Of a stretch of 64,000 nucleotides of DNA, positions 7,615 to 15,999 are shown piece by piece (position 1 is the stretch's first letter; each line of letters starts with the position of its first letter). The stretch is taken from assembly GCF_900112265.1 (NCBI RefSeq), contig NZ_FOLO01000020.1:1-64000 (forward strand), read 5' to 3'. Below the pieces are notes generated by a model. The model searched no databases. It saw nothing but the letters and a program-made list of their open reading frames with translations, and was not told the DNA's origin. The stretch is from Pseudoalteromonas denitrificans DSM 6059 (GTDB lineage Bacteria; Pseudomonadota; Gammaproteobacteria; Enterobacterales; Alteromonadaceae). The translations under genes and the position numbers were made by a program.

Positions 7615-8268
7615 TTATATTTTTGTTTTAAACAATAAACTCCCTTGAACATTGCTAAACGCCAACGCTTTTAAACATTTAAAACCACTCGTAATGAATA
7701 AATTATGTAAATCATCTCGAGTAACATATACCGCTAACCCGGCTGTTTCATTATCATTTTCAATCAGGTCATCTAACGCTCTTAATAAATAGCGGCCTAA
7801 CCCCTGCTTTTGCATCCCTGGAGCAACAGCAATAAATGCCAAAAAGTGATACGTTGAATATTCATTAAGTTCTTCTCTTATTGCACTTTCTTTTTCTATG
7901 AGTTGCTGAGTTGTAAGGTACCCTGCACTCAACATTAGTTTTAAACGCCAATGCCAATACCTTTGCGCTTTCATTTGCGTATCTGACTTAAAAACACATG
8001 CCACAGCTTTTAATGATTCCCCCTTAAACAAGCCAATTAGCGGTTGGTGGCCTTGCCAAAAGCTATTGAGCTCTTCTCGGATCAAAGCTCTTAATTTTTT
8101 TTCATAAGAAGAAGCTGTTGATTTATCAGATTTTAATATTTTCATTAATAAAGGGTCATCATGGTAAGCCTGATATAACAAACTAGCAGCAATATTTAAA
8201 TCTTCTGCGGTTAAATAAATGGCTTTCAAAGCTTCATCAGTGGAGGTCGGTGCTATAAATGTATCCAT
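7615..8268 (-). CDS. GNAT family N-acetyltransferase
   Basis: The 217-residue protein has a GNAT acetyl-CoA binding core: FLAFIAVAPGMQKQGLGRYLLRAL, where the Q/GxGxG-like loop is KQGLGRYL, followed by a beta-strand with AVYVTRDDLHNLFITSGFK. The start is the ATG at 8268, with GAGAG upstream. An in-frame extension to 8418 would run into the divergent DUF2789 gene and has no family similarity. The substrate is not known. The gene is divergent from DUF2789 with 67 bp between starts, and its 3' end faces the promoter region of the CsrB-like RNA. Confidence 0.85.
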   Translation of the reverse strand: MDTFIAPTSTDEALKAIYLTAEDLNIAASLLYQAYHDDPLLMKILKSDKSTASSYEKKLRALIREELNSFWQGHQPLIGLFKGESLKAVACVFKSDTQMKAQRYWHWRLKLMLSAGYLTTQQLIEKESAIREELNEYSTYHFLAFIAVAPGMQKQGLGRYLLRALDDLIENDNETAGLAVYVTRDDLHNLFITSGFKCLKALAFSNVQGSLLFKTKI

Positions 8269-8335
8269 AAATTCTCTCTTATTATTATTATGTTCTATAT
8301 TTATATAGAAGGTAATTCTAATATTAGGAAATGAA

Positions 8336-8566
8336 ATGGATACAAATTTACATAATTTAACGAATTTATTTGCACAACTTGGTCTAGCAAATTCAAAAAC
8401 TGAAATTGATAAATTCATTGCAAGTCATCAAATATCAAATTCGGTGCATATTAGCCAAGCTTCTTTTTGGAGTTCAGCACAAGCGAGTTTTTTAACTGAG
8501 TCTTTAGACCAAGATGGGGATTGGAGTGAAATAATAGATCAATTTGATACTTTATTAAGAGCATAA
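8336..8566 (+). CDS. DUF2789 family small protein
   Basis: This is a 76-residue acidic protein with the family pattern LTNLFAQLGLANS, ASFWSSAQASFLTESLDQDGDWSEIIDQFDTLLR. It matches the DUF2789 family of gammaproteobacteria, whose function is unknown. The start ATG has an AGGA seven bases before it. It is followed directly by a bidirectional terminator. Confidence 0.85.
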   Translation: MDTNLHNLTNLFAQLGLANSKTEIDKFIASHQISNSVHISQASFWSSAQASFLTESLDQDGDWSEIIDQFDTLLRA

Positions 8567-8625
8567 AAAACAAAGATATCATGACCTTGCCTAAAGTTTA
8601 AATTTGATATCTTTGATTGTTTTTT
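8565..8625. terminator. Bidirectional terminator between DUF2789 and DUF3192 genes
   Basis: An 11-bp perfect stem (CAAAGATATCA at 8571-8581, TGATATCTTTG at 8605-8615) is flanked by an A-run at 8565-8570 and a T-run at 8620-8625. It can therefore work on both strands for these convergent genes. Confidence 0.8.
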
Positions 8626-8992
8626 ATAAATGCTTTGAAAGGTTAGCTCCATTACCAATAGCAATAAGCTTACTATCTTCAAATTTCAAAAAATGACATT
8701 CATCTTTTGTTGTTTTACTATCAGAACTTATTTTATGAGTTCGGTAGAATAATATTTGCATTTGCTTACCCTGATTTTTGTATACTTCGTAGAAATCAGG
8801 TGTTCCCAATTTACTTTTAACTAAATCAATAGATTGATTTAAATTTAAACCTGTAATTATTGTTCTATTATTTTCTTGCCTTACTTCCCAGCTATCTCTT
8901 GAGTAATGCTCACCATCGCCATCAACAGCAATAACACACCCTGTTAGAGCAAGTGGCGATATAAAAAGTAAAGTTGTTACTAGCTTTTTCAT
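8624..8992 (-). CDS. DUF3192 family lipoprotein
   Basis: The 122-residue protein has a lipoprotein signal peptide (MKKLVTTLLFISPLALTGC; lipobox LTGC). The DUF3192 body contains SWEVRQENNRTIITGLNLNQS, KLGTPDFYE and FYRTHKISSDSKTTKDEC. The KLGTPDF motif resembles the small SmpA/BamE-like fold of outer-membrane assembly lipoproteins, but no function is established. The start is placed at the MKKL methionine because the signal peptide begins there. An in-frame extension of 16 residues has no support. Confidence 0.82.
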   Translation of the reverse strand: MKKLVTTLLFISPLALTGCVIAVDGDGEHYSRDSWEVRQENNRTIITGLNLNQSIDLVKSKLGTPDFYEVYKNQGKQMQILFYRTHKISSDSKTTKDECHFLKFEDSKLIAIGNGANLSKHL

Positions 8993-9164
8993 TATATTAT
9001 TTCCAATAATCACATTTAATGTAAAAACTATACATATCAACTTTCAAGCCAACCTTTAACATACTGATTTTTATTATTAAAATTTAAAACATTTAAAAAC
9101 GGCTAGTTAATCTTGATAATTCACGCTAAAATTTAGCTAATTTGACCAATTTAGGAGTGCCTCA

Positions 9165-9452
9165 ATGGAACAATTTGTTATTGAAGCCATAAAAAAAATA
9201 CTTGTTCAAAACAAAATACCTTCTGTTGCTTTAATTAAAGCCAAATTAAATCATTCTGTACCAATGCAGACTATTATTTCAGTATTAACAAGTTATAAAA
9301 GTTCTCCTAATGATTTTAAAAGTATAGAAAATAAAAAAGAGGAAAATGCATCTGAAAACACCTTATCTCATTCCCAACTCGATAGAATTGAAATGAAACT
9401 AGATAAACTTTTACATTTACTTCAAAAACAACCCAAATTAGGCGATATGTAA
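9165..9452 (+). CDS. Conserved hypothetical protein, 95 aa
   Basis: I do not recognise a named family. The first 45 residues look like a small helical, winged-helix-like domain (IEAIKKILVQNKIPSVALIKAKLNHSVPM). A polar linker follows, then a C-terminal amphipathic helix (LDRIEMKLDKLLHLLQK) that could form a coiled coil. The start has GGAG (AGGAGTGCCTCAATG). The next gene begins one base after the stop, so the two form an operon, and this protein may be a partner of the Zn-ribbon protein. Confidence 0.7.
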   Translation: MEQFVIEAIKKILVQNKIPSVALIKAKLNHSVPMQTIISVLTSYKSSPNDFKSIENKKEENASENTLSHSQLDRIEMKLDKLLHLLQKQPKLGDM

Positions 9453-9453
9453 A

Positions 9454-10227
9454 ATGTTTGTAGTAGATTTAATTTTTGACTGCTATCAAGATACAACTTT
9501 AGAAGCAGCAGAAAAAGCAATTATCAGTCTCGTTAATGCATTACGATTCAATGGACAAATAATAGGTGAGGAATTTCCTACAGTATTAAAAGATGGTTAT
9601 TTTATAACTAGGGTAATGTGTCCCGAACAAGACTCTTTGCATCCGTTATATCATAGTCCTTTTGTAAAAAAGAGTTTAGACAAGCTGAATGACATAGGCT
9701 TATTACAGCCAAAAACTAAGGTAATAGGCCAAGATATTCATGCAAATGGAGCCGATACTTGTTCCGAGCCTAATAGTTACATTTTATACACAACCTATGT
9801 GCATACCTGCAGCCCTTTATATTGTGGTGATGATTTCATGCCTATTCCACTTTATAAAATCCCAGCTATTGCAAATGGAGATTATAAAGCACTCATTAAA
9901 TGGCAAGAAGATTGGCAAGCCTGTGACCAAATCCAAATAAACGGTGCAACGAGATGTGAATTTGCAGCAATCAATGAATTAGCCGATATAAAAAGTGATT
10001 TATACCGACGCGGTCAAACATTAAGAAAACGCATTGAATTTTTAACCAAAAAACCTGTGTATTATTATCTTTATCGAGTTGGTGGGTTAGACAAGGCATC
10101 AGAACAACAAAGGCAATGCCCAAGCTGTAATGGAGACTGGAAGTTAGCAGAAGCCTGGTTTGGTATATTTGATTTCAAATGTGATAAATGTGGCTTAGTA
10201 TCTAATATTTCTTGGGACCATCAATAG
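9454..10227 (+). CDS. DUF2310 family Zn-ribbon-containing protein
   Basis: The 257-residue protein ends in a zinc ribbon: CPSC at about residue 224 and CDKC at about residue 244. The N-terminal domain (VDLIFDCYQDTTLEAAEKAIISLVNALRFNGQI) and central CSPLYCGDDFMPIPLYKIP fit PF10071 (DUF2310), annotated as a possibly nucleic-acid-binding family. The function is unknown. It is directly coupled to the preceding 95-residue gene. Confidence 0.82.
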   Translation: MFVVDLIFDCYQDTTLEAAEKAIISLVNALRFNGQIIGEEFPTVLKDGYFITRVMCPEQDSLHPLYHSPFVKKSLDKLNDIGLLQPKTKVIGQDIHANGADTCSEPNSYILYTTYVHTCSPLYCGDDFMPIPLYKIPAIANGDYKALIKWQEDWQACDQIQINGATRCEFAAINELADIKSDLYRRGQTLRKRIEFLTKKPVYYYLYRVGGLDKASEQQRQCPSCNGDWKLAEAWFGIFDFKCDKCGLVSNISWDHQ

Positions 10228-10239
10228 CAACACCATAGG

Positions 10240-10272
10240 TAGTATTATCTGCAATTATTGTAGGTAATACTA
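10240..10272. terminator. Hairpin between convergent genes
   Basis: TAGTATTA (10240-10247) and TAATACTA (10265-10272) can pair as an 8-bp AT-rich stem between the DUF2310 and HPt genes. There is no convincing T-run, so termination activity is doubtful. Confidence 0.35.
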
Positions 10273-10280
10273 ACTTATAT

Positions 10281-10631
10281 TCAATCTGTAGCACTGAGTT
10301 TCCAAGTATTTATTTTATTTTTAGTTTGTTCAATAAATGTTTGCAATAAAGACGCATGAGCCAGAGCTTCTTCCAAGTTTCCTTTACTTAAAGAGTGTTC
10401 AACATTTTTAGCCATTTCCGCCAATGATAAAGCACCAAATTGTGCAGCATTAGATTTTAGACTATGCGCATGTCTTATTGCACTATTGCTATCAACTTTG
10501 ATACTTTGATTTAACTCTAAATTCAACCGATCAAATTCGCTATAACAAAATGTCAAAGTAGTGCCAAATTGCTCGCCCAATAAAGACTTCATACCTGATA
10601 AAGCATTTTCATCAATGACCATATCTTCCAT
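10281..10631 (-). CDS. Stand-alone HPt (histidine phosphotransfer) protein
   Basis: The 116-residue all-helical protein contains the HPt signature AHSLKSNAAQFGALSLAEMAK, with the phosphorylatable His in AHSLKS near residue 54. It has no kinase or receiver domain, so it should relay phosphate between a hybrid kinase and a response regulator. The start is placed at the ATG at 10631, with GGTGG upstream, rather than at a GTG four codons earlier. A 15-bp inverted repeat ends 13 bp upstream of the start. A possible partner is the receiver-phosphatase at 36804 (HptB-HsbR pattern). Confidence 0.85.
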   Translation of the reverse strand: MEDMVIDENALSGMKSLLGEQFGTTLTFCYSEFDRLNLELNQSIKVDSNSAIRHAHSLKSNAAQFGALSLAEMAKNVEHSLSKGNLEEALAHASLLQTFIEQTKNKINTWKLSATD

Positions 10632-10644
10632 AAGAACCACCACC

Positions 10645-10688
10645 CATAAACTTAAAATGCAATGCTTGAATTACATTTTAAGTTTATG
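10645..10688. promoter_or_regulatory. 15-bp perfect inverted repeat in the leader of the HPt gene
   Basis: CATAAACTTAAAATG (10645-10659) and its exact complement (10674-10688) are separated by 14 bp. It lies just upstream of the Shine-Dalgarno of the HPt gene. It could be an operator or an mRNA hairpin that controls translation. There is no T-run for a terminator. Confidence 0.6.
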
Positions 10689-10784
10689 CCCGAATTAAAA
10701 AAAAACAAATTTAAATTAATTTGTTCGTACCTATCAATCAGTTTAAAATGACATCATATTTATAAGAATATTAGACTTAAAATT

Positions 10785-11342
10785 ATGTCTCGCTCTATTT
10801 GTAGCAAATGTCATTATCCAAAAAAAACCTGCGTATGCGAAGCTGTCACGCGTATTAGCTGTCAAACTAAAGTTTATGTAATGCAGCACCCAAGTGAAGT
10901 GAAAGCAGCAAAAAATACAATACGATTAGCACAGTTATGCTTGCCAAGTATAGAAGTTATAGTAGGTGAAGAACCGGTAGATTTTAATAAAATAAAAAAT
11001 CTCCCTTTAGAAAATACATTCTTACTTTACCCTAATGAAAATGCAGTGGAAATTGAAAATTTAGCAGTAAAAAACATCGCAAAAATCAATTTAATTTTAC
11101 TTGATGGAACTTGGAAGAAAGCCTATAAAATATTAATGAAAAATCCTTGGTTAGCCAAATATGAAACTCTGAGTTTTGCCTCTTTACCACAAAATCAGTA
11201 TGCAATACGAAAAACAAAACGTAGCGATAGCCTGTCCTCTTTAGAAGCTATCGCATACAGCTTGGAGGTACTTGAGGGAATAAATACAACCCCTTTGTAC
11301 CAAGTTCTGCACAAAATGATGCTTAATTTTCAACAACATTAA
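10785..11342 (+). CDS. tapT: DTW-domain tRNA-uridine aminocarboxypropyltransferase
   Basis: TapT (YfiP) makes acp3U47 in tRNA using S-adenosylmethionine. The 185-residue protein has the DTW-family zinc-binding start (CSKCHYPKKTCVC, residues 6-18). Other family segments are VMQHPSE, the hallmark LDGTWKKAYKI (the DTW motif here reads DGTW) and RKTKRSDSLSSLEAIAYSLE. Length is somewhat shorter than the E. coli enzyme (232). The gene stands alone between the HPt gene and the converging EAL gene. Confidence 0.85.
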   Translation: MSRSICSKCHYPKKTCVCEAVTRISCQTKVYVMQHPSEVKAAKNTIRLAQLCLPSIEVIVGEEPVDFNKIKNLPLENTFLLYPNENAVEIENLAVKNIAKINLILLDGTWKKAYKILMKNPWLAKYETLSFASLPQNQYAIRKTKRSDSLSSLEAIAYSLEVLEGINTTPLYQVLHKMMLNFQQH

Positions 11343-11451
11343 GCCTATGCCATTTTTTGAATATACAAACACTTGTTACTTGAGAATTAGCTATTACGGC
11401 GCGAAAAATAAGCTAAGTTGTTTTAAATGAGCAATTGGCAACAAGTAAACC

Positions 11452-13977
11452 CTAACCAGTTGCTTGATAACGCTGTAACCACTGATAATAATCTGAAAAT
11501 GGCATTGGTTTTCCAAAATGATACCCTTGTGCTATTTCGCATCCATATTGACGTAAAATTTTTGCAACATTCTCATTTTCAACACCTTCAGCTACAACTA
11601 ACGCACCTAAACTTTTGGCCATTTCTATTGTTGTTTTACAAATAGTTTGGTCTCTTTTACTATGTTCCAACTCCATAACAAATTGTTTATCTATTTTAAT
11701 TTCATTAAACCTAAGTTGACTTAAATACGCTAATGAAGAATAGCCAGTGCCATAATCATCAATGGCAATTTTCACGCCCATTTTCTTAAAATCATCCAAG
11801 ACCTGATTTGCAGCTAAAGAGTCACTAATACTAGCAGATTCAGTTAATTCAATAATAATTGTTGTCGGATCAATGTTAAGTTCCGTCAATAAGGAAATAA
11901 CCTGAACAGGTAAATCTTTCTTAATTAAATCTTGCGCTGAGATATTGATTGAAGTTTTATGATCAGGGTAAAGCTCTAATAGATTTTTATGTTGTATAAG
12001 AGCTTGTTCAATGACCCATTCAGTGACATCATTAATGAGACCAGCTGATTCAGCAATAGGGATAAAATCATCAGGAGGAACAAACCCTATTTCAGGATGC
12101 TGCCAGCGCAATAGCACTTCGCAGCCATAAATTGCATTATTCTTTAACTCTATTTGAGGCTGATAGTAAAGAGATAACTCATTATTCATCAAGGCTCTTC
12201 TTAAATCAGCAGCTAACTTTAATTTTTGCTGCACTAATTGATTTTCATCAACTTGATAGATACACCAACGCTCACCTTTATCAGATGCCCCCTCTAATGC
12301 TTGAAGTGCCCTTTGCTGTAATTCATCTGCATCATTGGCATGAAAAGGAAAACTTGCAATACCTATATCAACATTACCAACAAGATAAGTACCGTCAATA
12401 TACACACCTTTTTCTAATGCTGCGTTTATTAAAAATGCGTATTGTTCAATCAAATCACTCGGGATTTCGTTATATAAAATAACGGCTAATGCATCATCCT
12501 TAATTCGTGCTATTTGCACAGGAAGTGACAACTTATTACCTTCGATAATAACTAAGTCTAAACCTGATAACTGCACATTAAGTTGCTTTGCAACTTGAGT
12601 AATATATTCATTTGCATGACTTATACCAAAACTTGCTCGAGTATCAGTATATGCTGTTGGTTTTACCAAAATTAATGTATGTTTTACATTTTCATCTTGC
12701 AGTTTTTCTAATTGTTTTTTCAATACAAAATGATTTGGTAAACCTGTTACAACATCATGTGTTGAATGGTAAATTTGTTTTGCTTCTTTTGCTTTATATC
12801 GCTCAGAAAATGCATAAGATATTAATAATATCTCAGCAGTTACTGCAAACAAATCTGTATTATAAAGTATGCTAACTTGCCAATATTCATAAAAGAAAGG
12901 AGCTGAAGTCATTATTCCAACAACTAAAATTGGCAACCAACTGATCAAGAAAACTCTAACCCAACGATATTGTGCGTTATAATTTGCAACCAACACAAAA
13001 ATTAATGTTGAATAAAAAACACATTTAGCGAGAATTAAAATTAATTCAGTATAGTTTTGATAAGTTATTAAATTTATCAATAATAAACCTAAAACAGTAA
13101 AATTCCCTGCAATCGCTATTTTCCAATAAAAACGTTTTCTCTTATAAACTCGCAAAAAATTCAAAGCGAATAATGTTGCAAAAATAAAATTGAAAAGTTC
13201 AAATGTAGTGATATTTTTATGTATCAAAAATATAAATCTATTCGGGAAAACATAATTCATGAATCCCTGCTCAGCAGATAAAATGGTTAAACTTAATAAC
13301 AAATAAATACTATAATAAATAAATGTTCGATCACGCGTACTTCTGTAAAAAACAAGGTTATATAAACACATCATGAGTAATATACCTATGAATCCCCCCC
13401 AAACGATGTAGCTAATACTTTGTTTATTTTGAAATCTACTTTTAGTGTACAAATCAAATGATATGTTCGAAAAGTTTTGAGTATTTAGTTTTATATATAA
13501 AACAGCATTCTTTTTAGCTGGTACAGACAAAGCGATGTTTGGTAATATCTCATTTGTTTCTAAATTTAATAAATTTCCTTTTTTTAGTAAATTAGATTTA
13601 TTATTTAAAAATTCTTCAAATAAATAAAACTGTGATCCCGCTAATACTGAACCATTTAAATAAATAATATGGGGTTCTACTTTATGTGAGGAATTTGATA
13701 ATTTAACTTTGAACCAAATTGGATTTTTAAACCCTGACAGCTCAGGTTTAATGTTTAAAGTAGAAAAAGGGCTAAATTGATTCGATTTGAGAGATAGTAT
13801 TTCATTAATTGAATGTTGGCTTGATTGTCCAACATAATATTCTAAAGCATGATCAATATTAATATGACTATCAACAGACAAAAGCGAAACTCGCTGAGTA
13901 TCACTATAAGCTGCTAAACTAAATAAGAATATAACGCAAGATATTATACAGCTAAAAAACCGTCCTTGATAAACCAT
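11452..13977 (-). CDS. 7TM-DISM sensor with degenerate GGDEF and EAL domain (probable c-di-GMP phosphodiesterase)
   Basis: The 841-residue protein has a signal peptide (residues 1-25), an extracytoplasmic 7TMR-DISMED2-like domain (about 35-175) and about seven membrane segments (about 185-385). A degenerate GGDEF domain (about 400-565) and an EAL domain (about 585-835) follow. In the GGDEF domain the active-site loop reads KDDALAVIL, so cyclase activity is unlikely. The EAL domain keeps its metal and catalytic residues (CEVLLRW with E in place, NISAQDL, ELTESAS, IDDYGTGYSSLAYL, KIDKQF, AEGVEN, QGYHFGKP). The signature is EVL instead of EAL. Predicted activity is hydrolysis of c-di-GMP in response to an external signal. 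Confidence 0.9.
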   Translation of the reverse strand: MVYQGRFFSCIISCVIFLFSLAAYSDTQRVSLLSVDSHINIDHALEYYVGQSSQHSINEILSLKSNQFSPFSTLNIKPELSGFKNPIWFKVKLSNSSHKVEPHIIYLNGSVLAGSQFYLFEEFLNNKSNLLKKGNLLNLETNEILPNIALSVPAKKNAVLYIKLNTQNFSNISFDLYTKSRFQNKQSISYIVWGGFIGILLMMCLYNLVFYRSTRDRTFIYYSIYLLLSLTILSAEQGFMNYVFPNRFIFLIHKNITTFELFNFIFATLFALNFLRVYKRKRFYWKIAIAGNFTVLGLLLINLITYQNYTELILILAKCVFYSTLIFVLVANYNAQYRWVRVFLISWLPILVVGIMTSAPFFYEYWQVSILYNTDLFAVTAEILLISYAFSERYKAKEAKQIYHSTHDVVTGLPNHFVLKKQLEKLQDENVKHTLILVKPTAYTDTRASFGISHANEYITQVAKQLNVQLSGLDLVIIEGNKLSLPVQIARIKDDALAVILYNEIPSDLIEQYAFLINAALEKGVYIDGTYLVGNVDIGIASFPFHANDADELQQRALQALEGASDKGERWCIYQVDENQLVQQKLKLAADLRRALMNNELSLYYQPQIELKNNAIYGCEVLLRWQHPEIGFVPPDDFIPIAESAGLINDVTEWVIEQALIQHKNLLELYPDHKTSINISAQDLIKKDLPVQVISLLTELNIDPTTIIIELTESASISDSLAANQVLDDFKKMGVKIAIDDYGTGYSSLAYLSQLRFNEIKIDKQFVMELEHSKRDQTICKTTIEMAKSLGALVVAEGVENENVAKILRQYGCEIAQGYHFGKPMPFSDYYQWLQRYQATG

Positions 13978-14045
13978 ACTCGTACCTGAAGTAATATCCT
14001 TAGTACAAGTATGGAAGCTTTATCAAAATCTGCCATTTAAAATGT

Positions 14046-14078
14046 AAATAATTTTAATATCTCACATTAAAATTATTT
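14046..14078. terminator. AT-rich hairpin overlapping the dcd stop codon
   Basis: A perfect 13-bp inverted repeat (AAATAATTTTAAT / ATTAAAATTATTT; arms 14046-14058 and 14066-14078) sits at the 3' end of dcd and upstream of the EAL gene on the same strand. It may serve as a terminator or an mRNA-end stabiliser. It has no GC core. Confidence 0.5.
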
Positions 14079-14664
14079 AAGCCTCATCATCACTAATCCT
14101 ACTTGCAACTGCCCCACTTTGATCTCTGTATTTGGCATCCTTTCGTGCATTGTAAGGTTTTTCTGCTGGGCTAGACATAGTCTCAAAGCTCAATGCACCA
14201 ATTTTCATTTTTGGCCTTAGTGCTAAAGGCAACTTTCCTGAGTTATAAAATTCCAAAACAATGTTTCCTGACCAACCAGGATCGATTCTATGTGCAGTTA
14301 CATGAACCATAAGCCCTAAACGAGCCAAAGAAGAACGCCCATCTAACCAGCCAACTATATCTGATGGAAGAGTGACAGATTCAAATGTCATAGCTAATGC
14401 AAGTTCACCTGGGTGCAAATAAAATGCCTCATCATCTTTAATGATAATTTCATCACTCATAATTGCCTCCATTGATTTATTTACTTCATCTTTAGGTCCA
14501 CTTAAATCAATATAAGGCATAGCATGTTCTTTAAAAACTCTGAACTTATGTCCTAATCTCAGATCAACCGTTATCCCTGAAATCATTTCATCAGTTGGTT
14601 CCGGTATAATTTTAATATGTTCTTTTTGTAAACTTTCTTTAATATGAAGATCTGATAGTCTCAT
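14077..14664 (-). CDS. dcd: dCTP deaminase
   Basis: Dcd converts dCTP to dUTP, the main dUMP source for thymidylate synthesis. The 195-residue protein has the trimeric dUTPase-like fold with [10 protein letters not shown] (phosphate-binding motif), [21 protein letters not shown] containing the catalytic Glu, and the C-terminal [15 protein letters not shown] lid. Length equals the E. coli enzyme (193). It follows mrp by 61 bp on the same strand. Confidence 0.97.
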   Translation of the reverse strand: MRLSDLHIKESLQKEHIKIIPEPTDEMISGITVDLRLGHKFRVFKEHAMPYIDLSGPKDEVNKSMEAIMSDEIIIKDDEAFYLHPGELALAMTFESVTLPSDIVGWLDGRSSLARLGLMVHVTAHRIDPGWSGNIVLEFYNSGKLPLALRPKMKIGALSFETMSSPAEKPYNARKDAKYRDQSGAVASRISDDEA

Positions 14665-14725
14665 TACTACTTTTAGCCTTTTACCTTGTAAACAACCTTT
14701 AGGTTATTTAGTTAATTCGTCAAAT

Positions 14726-15856
14726 TTAATCATCTGTAATAATGATTTCAACAGCGCTCTTACTTGTTTGTTGATAATATAACTGACTAGCGACTAATCT
14801 GGCAGCTTTTCGGTAAAATTCACTAATATTCAATGATGGTTCATCGGCAATCATTTTCCCTTGCTCACCATATTCTCTAATCGCTAATTGTAATGGAATT
14901 TCTGCTAATAAGGGTATGCCATAACGATGTGCCATTACTTTTCCACCACCTTGACCAAAAACATGACTCGTTTGATCACAATGACCACAAATAAAATGGC
15001 TCATATTTTCTATTAACCCCAAGATTGGTACTTTTACTTTTTCAAACATTGCAATGCCTTTTTGCGCATCAGCCAAAGCTAAGTCTTGGGGCGTTGTAAC
15101 TATGATTGCACCACTTGCTGGAACTTTTTGCGACATGGTTAATTGAATATCCCCTGTACCAGGTGGCATATCCACAATAAGATAATCTAACTCCCCCCAA
15201 TCAGTTTCATTCAATAACTGAGTTAAAGCGCCTGAAGCCATAGGACCACGCCAAACCATTGCACTTTCAGCTGGTACTAAAAAGCCTATAGATTGGGATT
15301 TTATCCCTTCTTTTTCAAAAGGCAACATGGTTTTTTCATCTTTAGCCTGAGGTTTCTCCCCTTCAAGACCTAATAAAATTGGAATGGAAGGACCATAGAT
15401 ATCAGCATCCAAAATCCCAACTTTTGCACCTTCACATTTTAATGAAGCAGCTAAGTTAACTGCTGTAGTTGATTTACCAACACCGCCTTTGCCTGAAGCA
15501 ACTAAAATGATGTGTTTAATTTTGTGGATTTTTTCAGCTTCTTTCAATTTACACGTTAAAGTTAATTCTACTTTTAATGCTAATTTTTCAATTAAATAAT
15601 TTTCTATGCCTATCCTCTCACCTACTGCAGGGAAATTTAATTCCAATGTTAATTTTATACAAGCGAAAGCATGCAATTGTTTTTCAAAGCTCAAATCAAC
15701 TATTAAACCACAATCAAGTAAACCAAGAGGGAATACATCACTACGATATTCTTCAAGAGATTTTTGCAACAAACTTTCAAAATCACATTCTTGAGATGTT
15801 TTTTTATGCTGTTTTTGTGTTTTTGAATGATTAAATAACTTATTTAAACTAAACAT
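14726..15856 (-). CDS. mrp: Mrp/ApbC family iron-sulfur cluster carrier ATPase
   Basis: Mrp/ApbC is a P-loop ATPase that carries Fe-S clusters to apoproteins. The 376-residue protein has a divergent N-terminal domain (1-105), then the deviant Walker A VASGKGGVGKSTTAVNLA near residue 115. DADIYGPSIP, VDMPPGTGD and the cluster-binding CGHC motif near residue 285 follow. It is divergent from metG with 143 bp between, the same arrangement as mrp-metG in E. coli, and is probably co-transcribed with dcd. Confidence 0.95.
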   Translation of the reverse strand: MFSLNKLFNHSKTQKQHKKTSQECDFESLLQKSLEEYRSDVFPLGLLDCGLIVDLSFEKQLHAFACIKLTLELNFPAVGERIGIENYLIEKLALKVELTLTCKLKEAEKIHKIKHIILVASGKGGVGKSTTAVNLAASLKCEGAKVGILDADIYGPSIPILLGLEGEKPQAKDEKTMLPFEKEGIKSQSIGFLVPAESAMVWRGPMASGALTQLLNETDWGELDYLIVDMPPGTGDIQLTMSQKVPASGAIIVTTPQDLALADAQKGIAMFEKVKVPILGLIENMSHFICGHCDQTSHVFGQGGGKVMAHRYGIPLLAEIPLQLAIREYGEQGKMIADEPSLNISEFYRKAARLVASQLYYQQTSKSAVEIIITDD

Positions 15857-15999
15857 GATGAGAAATTAGAGTTTCGGTAATGAAAAATGCCGTTAAATTA
15901 TGTAACATTCACGGTATTAAAACCAGTCTGTGCTTAAAATACTTATAAATTACATTTTTAATGTCTTAAGCAAATTAAATAACATACGGTAAAAAATTT

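Noticed and set aside
8269..8418. N-terminal extension of the GNAT gene
   Set aside because: The extra 50 residues cross the divergent DUF2789 gene and lack family similarity. The ATG at 8268 has its own Shine-Dalgarno.
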